Positions 45,685 through 56,222 of a stretch of 64,000 bases of DNA are shown piece after piece. The stretch spans positions 62,001-126,000 of the forward strand of contig NW_004457635.1 in NCBI RefSeq assembly GCF_000203815.1, written 5' to 3'. The DNA comes from Cavenderia fasciculata (lineage: Eukaryota; Evosea; Eumycetozoa; Acytosteliales; Cavenderiaceae). Every line of letters starts with the position of its first letter. Within the stretch, counting starts at the first letter, position 1. The notes under the pieces were generated by a model. It was given only the letters and a program-made list of their open reading frames with translations, ran no database searches and was not told the DNA's origin. The translations under genes and the position numbers were made by a program.

Positions 45685-47744
45685 TTACAATTCATCGTGA
45701 GATGGCATGTCACCAGCGTCACCACCAGCTCCAGATTCTTGGTAGAGCTTGGAGAAGATTGGTTGGACGATCTTTTCGAGTTCCTTGTATTGGGCATCAA
45801 AGTCTTCCTTTTCACCAGTGGTTGAGTTGGCTTCGATCCAATCTAAAGTTTCCTTGACGGCAGCTTCGATGGTTTCCTTTTCATCGGCAGAGATCTTTGA
45901 TCCAATCTTTTCATTGTCGTTGATGGCGTTCTTGATCTGGTAGACATAGTTTTCAAGAGAGTTACGTGCTTCAACACGGTCCTTTAACTTTTTGTCTTCT
46001 TCGGCGGCTTCAGCGGCTTCTTGGACCATACGCTCGATATCTTCTGGGGTGAGACGATCCTTGTCGTTGGTGATGGTAATGGATTGCTTGGCACCAGATC
46101 CCTTGTCTTCGGCAGACACGTGGAGGATACCGGATACATCCATCTCAAAGGTGACTTCGATTTGTGGGACACCACGTGGGGCGGGTGGAATGCCAGAGAG
46201 CTCAAACTTGCCGAGGTTGTGGTTGTCCTTGGTCATGGAACGTTCACCTTCGAATACTTGGATGAGTACCTTGTCTTGGTTGTCTTGGTAGGTAGAGAAT
46301 ACTTGAGACTTTTTGGTTGGGACAAAGCTGTTACGTGGGATCAATGGAGTCATGACTCCACCAACAGTTTCGATACCCAAGGTGAGTGGGGCAACATCGA
46401 GGAGGACGACACCTTCAGCTTCTTCTTCCTTTGAAAAGACGGCACCTTGGACTGCGGCACCGTAGGCTACTGCTTCGTCTGGATGTACACCCTTGTTTGG
46501 TTCCTTGCCGTTGAAAAAGTCCTTGAGGAGTTGTTGGATCTTTGGAATACGAGTGCTACCACCGACCAAAACGATTTCGTGGACTTGCTCCTTTTTGAGC
46601 TTAGAGTCTTCGAGGACACGCTTGACTGGTTCGAGGGTCTTTTTGAAGAGATCCATGTTGAGTTCTTCGAAACGGGCACGAGTCATGGTTTCGACGAGAT
46701 CCTTACCTTCGAAAAAGTTTTCAATTTCGATTTGGGTTTGTGACGAGGTCGAGAGGGCACGCTTGGCGTTTTCACAGGCACGACGGAGCTTTTGGAGTGA
46801 TTTCTTGTCCTTTTCAGCGTTCTTGCCAGTCTTCTTTTGGAAGACACCCAAGAGATGCTTCATCATACGTTGATCGAAATCTTCACCACCCAAATGAGTG
46901 TCACCACTGGTGGCCAATACTTCAAAGACACCATTGTCAATGGTTAACATGGAGACATCAAATGTACCACCACCGAGATCGTAGACCAAAATGTTCTTTT
47001 CCTTGCCGGTGGTCTTGAAACCATAGGCGAGGGCAGCGGCAGTTGGCTCGTTGATGACACGCAAGACGTTGAGACCGGCAATAGTACCGGCATCCTTGGT
47101 GGCTTGACGTTGGGCATCGTTAAAGTAGGCTGGACAAGTGACGACGGCGTTCTTGACGGAACGACCCAAATAGGCTTCGGCAATCTCCTTCATTCTGACG
47201 AGGATCATGGCAGAGATTTCTTCTGGAGAGTAGGTCTTGTCTTCACCCTTTACCTTGACAACAATGTGTGGCTTATCACCCTTTGAAATGATCTTGTATG
47301 GTAATAATTTCAAATCTTTTTGTACTTCTTGATCAGAGAATCTAAAGGAGGAGGAGAGGAGATTGATATAGATAGACGTATTTGTTAGATATATATATAA
47401 ATTAAAATATTTGTATTGTTTTGATTTACATACTTTCTACCAATAAGACGCTTAATATCGAATACAGTGTTTTCTGGATTCAAAGTAGCTTGATTCTTGG
47501 CGGCTTCACCAATAAGACGTTCAGTGTCGGTGAAAGCGACATATGATGGGGTGATACGGTTACCTTGTTCGTTTGGAATAATTTCCACACGACCATTCTT
47601 AAAGATACCGACGCAAGAGTAGGTGGTACCAAGATCAATACCAATGACATCACCTATAACTTTTTCATCTTCAGTTGCAGTGCTGATAAACGATGTTGCC
47701 AACAATGCAATAGTGAAGAGTACAAACAATGACTGGAGTTTCAT
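45685..47744 (-). CDS. bip: ER chaperone BiP/GRP78 (Hsp70)
   Basis: Two exons (47744-47434 and 47341-45685) give 655 residues. The N-terminal 20-odd residues are a signal peptide ([18 protein letters not shown]), and the C-terminus is the ER retrieval signal HDEL, so the protein is lumenal. The nucleotide-binding domain has [46 protein letters not shown] and [17 protein letters not shown]. The linker is [15 protein letters not shown]. The substrate-binding domain has [20 protein letters not shown], and the lid is Glu-rich. It binds unfolded secretory proteins. The gene is GC-rich relative to its flanks, as expected of an abundant protein. Its 5' flank has several TGACG-core elements. Confidence 0.98.
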
Positions 47745-48126
47745 TCTTTGAGAGAGAGAGAGATTTATATTATATATAGTGTATATAGATAGGGTAAAAA
47801 AAGAATTTTGTTGAACAAAAAACAGACGTCTGTGAACCTCGTGAACTAAAAAAAAAAAAAAAAATTAAATATACAAGAGAGGGTCAAAGATAAAAAATGA
47901 ATGAAATTTTGTGTGTCAGATTCGTTTTTATGTGTCGTGCTGCGTCACCATTGATTAACGAACTTCTGAAGAAATGAGAAGGTGACGAGGATCGCATCGT
48001 CACTCAAAGCGACCAGTCTATAAGGTCTGGCCCCAACCGGCTTTATATGCCATGGCCCTTCCAAGGAGAAATGTATAAGAATTTTAACCCCAACCGATAT
48101 TCTATAAATATACATGATGATGCGTA
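47745..48126 (-). promoter_or_regulatory. BiP promoter region with TGACG-type elements
   Basis: Upstream of the BiP start are the palindrome CAGACGTCTG (47823-47832), GGTGACGC on the minus strand (47942-47949), GGTGACGAGG (47981-47990) and CGTCAC (47998-48003). TGACG cores are typical sites for bZIP factors, including unfolded-protein-response elements in other eukaryotes. That they work so here is inference. A-run and GA-run sequences lie near the start codon. Confidence 0.4.
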
Positions 48127-48326
48127 TTCAAGATTGGTCACTAGTGATTCATATCTTACTCAACAAACTGGTCTCTATGACTTGTGTGTGGTTGAATTCT
48201 TATTTTGGTGATTGTATGATCACAATTTTTTATTATTGACAGTGAATCATCATCTGCCTCTACCTCGTTGCCCATATAAACGTCAATGGGAATTCTATAA
48301 TATTGTATGATTGGTAAGGTAATTAC

Positions 48327-48442
48327 ATAATATGATTCCATTTTCATTTCTATCTTCTTTACCACTCCATAAATCTTGAATGCATTCTCTACATCTAAAA
48401 TAAAATAAATATTAATTATTTTTTATATATTAATCTTTTTAT
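48327..48442 (-). pseudogene. Partial copy of the RhoGEF-PH gene's last exon and intron
   Basis: 48327-48442 is nearly identical to 53032-53146, covering the start of the final exon (VENAFKI), its TTTTAG acceptor and adjoining intron T-rich sequence. Here the frame soon departs from the PH domain and runs to 48156. This is a truncated duplicate about 4.7 kb from its source. Confidence 0.7.
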
Positions 48443-49261
48443 CGATATTTTGAAGAGTAAAAGGTGTGCTGCTTCTATGGCCAGACCTTTGATATCAAAC
48501 TTTTATTTCCCTTTCTCCCTAATGTCATCAAGATCAACAAGTTCCCAGGAAATCCATTGTTTACGCACCTGAAGCGATTAAAAAATTGATACTGAAGATG
48601 CCAAAGGCAATTGCAAAGACAAGGTGGCACCAGTATCTGCATTTTGGAGATGACAGCTGAGAATACACTCTTTGCTTCGTCGTCAAGAACAGAATTAACT
48701 CGACTCATCTGGATAAGGAGCCAAATATTAATTTGAACTCAAAATAATAATTGATATTTCAAAATAATAATAATACGTAGATAAGGAGCCACTGAAGAAG
48801 AATGTTCAAGAGATATGATTCGAATCAAAGTTAAGTGTTGGTTGATTACATAATCATCATAGTAGTTACTCCATCTAATTATTGTTATTGAATTATCTGT
48901 GATTGGATATACCCCGGATTAACCAAGGGCCGTTCATCTTACAACACATTTTAGGTGATTTGAACAAGGATACAAATAAAAAAATGGTTTATTAATAAAG
49001 TTTCAATCTAGGAAACGTCAGATGTTTGGAGACTGTGACGAATTCAAAAGGTAAATGGTGGGTAATATGTGTAGAAATAGATAACTAAATATAGTAATAT
49101 AAATTGTGGTGATTTGAAAGGAGCTCTTGTAAGTGGTCTAACTGTGAAGTGTGATTTGGAAATCTCGAATTGAAGTTGTCTGAGTTTTCACGTCGAATTG
49201 AGTAAAATCTTGATTATATTTGATGTGCCTGAAATTATGAAAATTATTATTATTTTTCTTT
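48443..49261. other. Spacer with minor open frames, no gene supported
   Basis: An 77-codon minus frame at 48475-48708 has no recognisable similarity. The rest is AT-rich sequence 3' of the Crinkler-type locus. Confidence 0.4.
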
Positions 49262-51966
49262 TCAATCCTTTGATCTAAAATCTAAAATACGCCATTCCTT
49301 GATATATCCCTTTTCTATCATTGTATAATATCTACCACCTTTGAGGAATCTTTCATAATGATCGTTCATTGTTGATGGGATTACCTCGCGCATGAGTTCT
49401 ATAGCCCATCTTTTTTCACCATTAACATAGAAATCGACGAATCCACTTGAACCAAAGCATGGTCCAACAGAAGGGCAGATGAAATAGTTTCTACCAACCA
49501 AGGAGGTTGCAGCAAAATAAAACTCATTTTGCCAGAGATATTCAAGTGGAAGTTGTTCTCTTATTCCATGTTGAGTTGCTTTTTTCGAGCCGATTAGATT
49601 AGATGTTCTCATTCTTGACAAAACCTTGTATATGAAATCACCTATATCGGATGGTACATAACTCTCAGAAGTTGGGGATGCAAAGAGAGAAATGTAATAC
49701 TTGGAAACGAGGAGGGGACACGCAAAACCAACTGTTCCTTTTTCTTCTGTTGAGATCATTAGAATTCCTTTTTTGATCAAATTATCAACAATTAACTGTT
49801 TAAAAAAATGTAAATACAATTGAATATAATTATAATTAATTGTGACAGTAAAACATACATTGTTGGATGGTGATGAGAAGTGATTGCCCAAAAAAGTACA
49901 CATCACAATTTGTTTTAAAAGTTCAGTTTCCTCTGGTGTAGAATCAAGGTATGCACGTGACTCTATATCAAAGAATTCTTTTGAAACCAAATAACTACGG
50001 ATTTCCTCGATTGGGGTCTTTTTCGTGTATTTTTTAGCTAATTCATTGACCGTCAAACTTAACAAACCAATATGTCCTCTTGTGTAGTTCCACAATATAT
50101 CCACTAATTGTTCATTATCATATGCCAATTTGTATACTTTGAATATACTTTAGAAATCCAATTTGCCAAATCTAAGGAACTCCATTCCCAATCCATTTCC
50201 TTTTGGTATGATAAAGGGGGTTGCCAATCCTGCAGTTAGATGTGAATAGGAGCCAACCATTAGAACTTTAAGATACTTTGGACATTTGCCCAGAACACCT
50301 TTGATAAATGTTACAAAGTCTTTGGGGTATGTTAATTGAACCTCGTCGAAAATGAGTACAACTTGGTGTTGATTTGATATCTCTACCATGGAATCAATAT
50401 CACAACCAGCATAGGCCATAAATTTCGATTTAAATGAATTTCCTCGTAACCATGAAAAAGACATTCTTCTAACATATGTGGTGGGATGATTGGCCTCGAT
50501 ATACATTTCAAGTAGTTGAGTAGTGGATGTTTTACCAGAAAAAGGTGGTGCCCTGATAATGACTATCGATTTTTCATTGATAATGTTATATAAATCATTA
50601 ATGGTATCATTTCGATAAACAATGTGTGAAGGAGATAATCCTTCATTGGAACAATGGGCAACTTGATCGTTGCTAGGATCATTATAGGAAAAGGGTAGTC
50701 CTAAGAAAGAAAAAAAAAAGGAAAAATACAAATGATTAGTAATGACGTTTTCTGTTGATGACAAGATGTTGAATGATTGCGTTTGGTGATAATGATTAGG
50801 ATGGGTGCATTGATGGATAATAAAAACAAAAAGATAATCAACAAGTAATGGTTTAAAAAGTTGATTCCAATATCTGATGCTAAGTGGTAAAGAAAGTTTG
50901 TCGCACAGGAGAGTGGATCAAACGAAAGGTTTGAAAAACTGAATATAGCACGATGTGAAAAGGAGTAACAAACAGTACGGGATGGCCAAAAAAAAAAAGG
51001 ATTTGATAAATGGTATTTAATTGGGATATGAATTTATGAATATTCGAACAAGAGGTCAATGATATTGAAAAGATGAACAAACAAAACAAAATGACAAATG
51101 TTGAGTGATGCTGTTTGGTTGGTGCGATATGGAGTATGAAATAGACTGGCCAACAATGAGGCAAGTGATTAAAGAGATGGGTGATAAAAACAAGAAAGTA
51201 TTGTCTCTCACAGGATAGGTGTGTGAAACAACTAACAAGCAAACAAAGAATATAACACGATGCCCAGTGGAATGGTTGGAGATGGATTGACCAACAATGA
51301 GAGAATAAACAAAACAAAATGACTTGATTTGGGTGATGGGTTGATGCTGCAATTAGGATGGAAAAAGAGATGGGTGATAAAATAAAAGGATGTAGAGTGA
51401 TAAAGAGTGGTAGTGTAGCTTGGTGAATGGATCAGTATTTGATTTGTATAAAAAGGATTATAAATATATGAAAGAGGTCAATGACATAAAAGATGAACAA
51501 ACAAAATGACAAGATGTTGAATGATTGTGTTTGGTTAAAAGAGATGGGTAGTGCATTGATGAGATAATAAAACAAAAAGATAAACAACAAGTAAAAAAAG
51601 AGCCAACAAGGGTTGTTTGAGAGATGGATAAAAAGGATGTGGTGATAACGAGGGGTTCCTTACCTTTGGGAGCAGTAGAGGGAATAGATGTATTGCTGTC
51701 TACGAGTTTTTGAGCGAAAAATTGTAATACATCTAAACCCATTCCATGTTGTCCAATAATAATTAGCATTGGCTTCATTTTCATCAATAAACGTGGAACA
51801 TGCGCTCTTTTGAGCAACAGTGAAATCAGTTCCCTTGACCAATTCCCGAGCTTTCTGTTTTGAAGAGATGAAACAAATAAATGATAAAAAAGACAGTTGG
51901 AATATGGTTGCAAATTAAGATAGAAAGGGATATAAACTACAAAGAATAAATAACCGAATGAAACAA

Positions 51967-51999
<33 letters not shown>

Positions 52000-52557
52000 T
52001 AGATAATGAAATAAGAACAAATAAAATGTATCAGAAAGAATACATAGTGAACTGCTGACCGGTATGAGTGCTTTTTATCAAACTCCAAGAAAAAAGCATA
52101 TTTATTAAAATAAATGTGTGATTTTATTTTAGAAAATAAAATGTCTAATGGGTGAACGACAACACTTTAAAGGTTGATGGTGTGATTAATAGATGACGAG
52201 CAACGAGCATAATGATGGGTCGTGAGGGAATGACGAATATGACTGGGACAAATGAAATAGAAGATAGATAGATAGATAGATGCATAACTACTTACCACTT
52301 CTGTGCCGATGTGATAGCGATTGTTGATTTAAAAGTTGTTGAACAGCCAGATAGAGCTTCTTTGCAGGTGCTACGACTATGCCACATTTACCAAAATCAG
52401 CCTCTGTAAACACTGCTTTACTCTCTCCTTCTACATCATTACCAAGAAGCATCTGGGCATATTGAACTTCTTTTGTAGCCCATTCTTTTACTTGTTCTGG
52501 CAACCATTGTTTGAAATCGCCAAGGAATGCAATTTCTGATGCCAAAGCATTAAACAT
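49262..52557 (-). pseudogene. Crinkler (CRN)-type locus: SAM-like exon, P-loop NTPase and nuclease-type domain; appears interrupted
   Basis: Parts lie in order on the minus strand. 52557-52288 has a SAM-like segment (KQWLPEQVKEWATKEV, TEADFGKCGIV, KKLYLAVQQLL). About 51850-51660 is a middle piece. 50700-50150 is a P-loop ATPase of the kind found in Crinkler/CR-type proteins, with the Walker A block VIIRAPPFSGKTSTTQLLE, Walker B-like VVLIFDEVQ and VLMVGSYSHLTAGLATP. 50128-49262 is the C-terminal portion, ending GFVDFYVNGEKRWAIELMRE and GGRYYTMIEKGYIKEWRILD, which resembles the restriction-endonuclease-like end of CR proteins in fungi and oomycetes. The family is widespread as nuclear-acting effectors or intracellular weapons. 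The pieces are separated by long AT-rich, internally repeated spacers, and I could not recognise a whole coding path. It looks broken or very intron-rich, with perhaps two to four interruptions, and fairly young since the domains are well preserved. Confidence 0.6.
50760..51600. repeat. Degenerate repeated modules inside the Crinkler-type locus spacer
   Basis: 50759-50852 and 51507-51597 are alternative versions of the same roughly 92-bp module (GATGTTGAATGATTG...GCATTGATG...ATAATAAAA). A related, more diverged copy starts at about 51092. The lead-in sequence GAGGTCAATGA...GATGAACAAACAAAA occurs at 51053 and 51471, so a unit of about 420 bp seems duplicated. Confidence 0.7.
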
Positions 52558-52899
52558 GTTCTGATTAAAAGAGATGTCATTAGATATTAGAAAACATTTG
52601 GGTGTTGTTCTTTTTTTTCACACTTTTGATTTTTTTACTGACAGTTAGGATACTTTGAAACAACTCTCCTAAATCTGTTCCTTCCCAACTTTTGATCAAT
52701 AATCTGTAGCATCATTGATTGATTTTTTTGGGTTATTGTTTATCAAATAAATAAATTGTATAATAATAATATAAGGTAATGGAATTATGTAATCAAATGA
52801 TTAATCTAGATTTGTGTATGATTTATTAATCATAAATATGGATATGAAATTACGTAAACAAATGATTGATCAACAGATAAATAAATAAATAAATAGCAT

Positions 52900-54952
52900 T
52901 TATTCAACTCTTGGATTTAAAGTGTGAGCATGTGACTTTAGCAGAGTTGCAATTTGAGCACGCTTTAAATTATTGGCAGAGTCTCTAATCTCCTTTACCC
53001 ATTCCTCTTTAGATTCTGGATTTGAACTACATAATATGATTCCATTCTCATTTCTATCTTCTTTACCACTCCATAATATCTTGAATGCATTCTCTACATC
53101 TAAAATAAAATAAATATTAATAATTTATAATATATATTTTTTTAATCTTTTTTTTTGGTACATACTAATAGTTGATTCATTTGTATCTAAAATCTTTACA
53201 TCTACAAGATTAATTGATTTCTTGACCAAATATTTGTTCTTTTTTTGTTGAGTGACATAAAGATAATCATTGAATAGTAAAAGATAGACATATTTGGAAA
53301 CCTTTTTTTGTCTAGCTTCCATCATTAATCCATCCTTTATGAGAAGTTTTTGAGTCAATGAAAGTGAATCTGGTAATCCAACCACCTTGTCTTGAAATTG
53401 GATTGTCTTGTTTTGATTCTCTGCACGACGTTTGGCTTCATTGAGTTGATCGGCCACAATCTTTGTCGATCCAAGTGCATCTTCTAGACTGTCACGTTCC
53501 AATACATCGACAGTATGTAAAAGCAAATCATTGAGCAATAAAATGTATCTTGGAATACGTTGAACCGGACGAATGAGATAAGATTCCAAAGTCTCACTCT
53601 TGCACTGATCCGAGAATTGACAACGATCCAAAAACTCTTTGAACCGAGGTACCTTGGCACGATTCTCATGGATAAGGTCCATTGCTCTATTGAATCCATT
53701 AATGTAGGTCCTATACTCTTTGATTGTTGAAAATTGATCGCTTTGATCTGGTTTCTCCTCTTTATCCCACAACCATTGAAATGCTTGTGCCAATTCAATG
53801 ATATCAATCTTTTCAGTCGATGATGCCAAAGATCGAAGTTTCTTTAAAAATTCACAATTTACTCTAAATACTTTATCAATATTTGAAAAAATAGATTCTA
53901 CAACTTCTAATGGTAAAATTGGTGGACTTGTTGGTGCAACTACTAATGGATTATAATAAACCTAAAAATTAAAAAAGAAATAAAGAATTAATATAAATAT
54001 TTTGATTTGATTTTAAATATATATCTTTTCATACTCTAATACAAATATTTAAAGCATAAATATAAGCTTGTTCAGTATCAATAATTTCTTTAATAATCTT
54101 TCCTCTTCTAAAACTCATGTTTGGTTCATCTACATGAGAAAGTCGAGGTGATGATTCTTCTAGAGTGTTTCTAAGAGTTTGAGGAGATATACTTCTAGAG
54201 AATCTCATAATTCCTTTGTTGATTGGGGAGGGTGAAAGTGAAAGTGATGGACCCAAACTATCGGTTGGATCTAGATCCGATAGATCTTCTTTGACATTTA
54301 ATTCATTGTGTACCGACGCTGAAATCGGTACACTCAAATTCTCTATTGCTTTTTGAATTGATTCTTTTACTTGTGGATGAGAATGATCAATAAATCTTGT
54401 TAAAATTCTATTACAATCTGATTGTAATATCATATATCTACAAATTTCTAAAAGAAAAAGAAAAAAAGAAAAAAAAGAAAATTAATATAATTTAATTTAA
54501 ATTTGATTTCTTTCTTTTTGTGTTCTTTATATTTGTTTTACATACCATCAGTACAAAGATTTGCTATCAATAAAGCCAAAGCTTCAAGTAATTGTGAACT
54601 GTGTGATGATCGTTCTTTTAATAGTTCACAAATACCATCAATCAAATATTTGGAACGTAGAATACGACGAATGTCTTGATTCGAGGTGAGGTTGGCAAGA
54701 CAACTGACCGACAATGATTTTAGAGACAGAGGTGAACTGACAGAGACCAATGTTTCAATCAATGGCATCATTGCACCCGAATCCAATATCGGTTTTTCAG
54801 TTTCCTCTGTCAGAGAAAGATTAATTAAAATCTTTAATACTTGTTCTTTAATTGGTTCAGGTGATGAAGGTGATGATAAATATGCTATCAATTGTTGTAA
54901 TACTCCTGATATTGCTAAAATTCTTCTAATTAATGCTAAAAAAGAAGAAGAA

Positions 54953-54983
<31 letters not shown>

Positions 54984-55717
54984 ATTATTATTTCTCTTTT
55001 CTCTTTTGACATACGATGATAAATAGATAAAACGTGAATGATTGATGTTAAAGCCAATATTAATTCATTTGAAGGTGTTGGATATTGGGAAGTGAGAAGT
55101 TTGGTAATACTTTGAATGGCACCACTGTGACAGAGTGCTTTTTGATTGTCAAGATACTCTCCACAGGTATCTTTGTGTAATATATTTCGAAGTGGTACAG
55201 TGGCCAGTATAATGAGATTGTGATTCGATCGTTTTAAAAAAAAGGTAAGTGCCTCTACTACTCCATAGTCTACCAACAGATGACTATGTTCTGAACACAA
55301 TGTTAAATTGGTCAATACCCATAACCCCTTTTCTGCTACATCTTGATTCTCAGACACCAATATACGCATCAATGTTTCTATAATCTCTGATTTTAATAAT
55401 GTTATACAATTTTCCACTAAAAATATAAATATAAAGTTAATATATATATATGATTATACTTTACTTTTCTATATATTTAATACAATACAATTTAAACATA
55501 AATGACTAAGTAACCAAGTTGATAACATTTGTATGACTTCATTATTTGATTTTAACAATTCATTGGTTTTTGAAATTCCCAATAAATATAAGATGGTCAC
55601 TTGGTATTCGCTTTCAGTTGAACTGTTGATTAAATATCTTAGACAATTTTCTTGAAGTGATACATCTGTAGATGAAAGCTTCTCTATATTACTCCTTAAT
55701 CTTTCCATTCTTATCAT
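52900..55717 (-). CDS. Armadillo-repeat RhoGEF (DH-PH) protein
   Basis: Six exons (55717-55489, 55416-55015, 54935-54546, 54447-54035, 53961-53166, 53099-52900) give 809 residues. Residues 1-345 are armadillo-type repeats: EKGLWVLTNLTLCSEHSHLL, VVEALTFFLKRSNHNLIILA, SGVLQQLIAYL, QVLKILINLSLTEETEKPI and SLSVSCLANLTSNQDIRRIL. Residues 455-640 are the DH (RhoGEF) domain, opening RGKIIKEIIDTEQAYIYALN with the CR3 block LESYLIRPVQRIPRYILLLN. Residues 660-800 form the PH domain (LLIKDGLMMEARQKK, VYLLLFNDYLYVTQ) and end SKEEWVKEIRDSANNL, with the invariant Trp. It is expected to activate Rac/Rho GTPases. ARM-DH-PH fusions are typical of dictyostelids. Part of the last exon is duplicated at 48.3 kb. 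Confidence 0.9.
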
Positions 55718-56187
55718 GATTGAATCTCTTTGATATTGTTATAGTTTAATAAATAAATAAATAATAAATATAATAAATAAATAAATAAATATCAGCTGAA
55801 TCTAGCTATAAAGATTTCCACCACTATATTCTCTTGCATAAACCACTGTTGCCAAAAATATAATACTCTTATATTATTGTTGTTGTTGTTGTTGTTGTTT
55901 TAAAATATTATATAATATATGATTATTTTAAATTAGAAAAAAGGAAGAGGAAAGGCGTGGAACTGGAAAGGAGGTAGGTGGATGTGATTAGAAAGTGGTA
56001 TGTTATATGTTATTAGTTGAGTTGTGTGTGTATATATATATATATAAATATATTTATTCAGAATATGGAAAAAAGATGTAGTAGAGTGTTAAACAAAGAT
56101 GGTGATGGTGATGATGTTGTGATGTGACGGTAATGAATAATTTGAATGGTTGTTGTTTTTTTTTGCTATTGTTTATAAACAAACAAG

Positions 56188-56222
<35 letters not shown>

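Noticed and set aside
48475-48708. 77-codon minus frame between BiP and the Crinkler-type locus
   Set aside because: No recognisable domain, and no splice path to a neighbouring gene that I could support.
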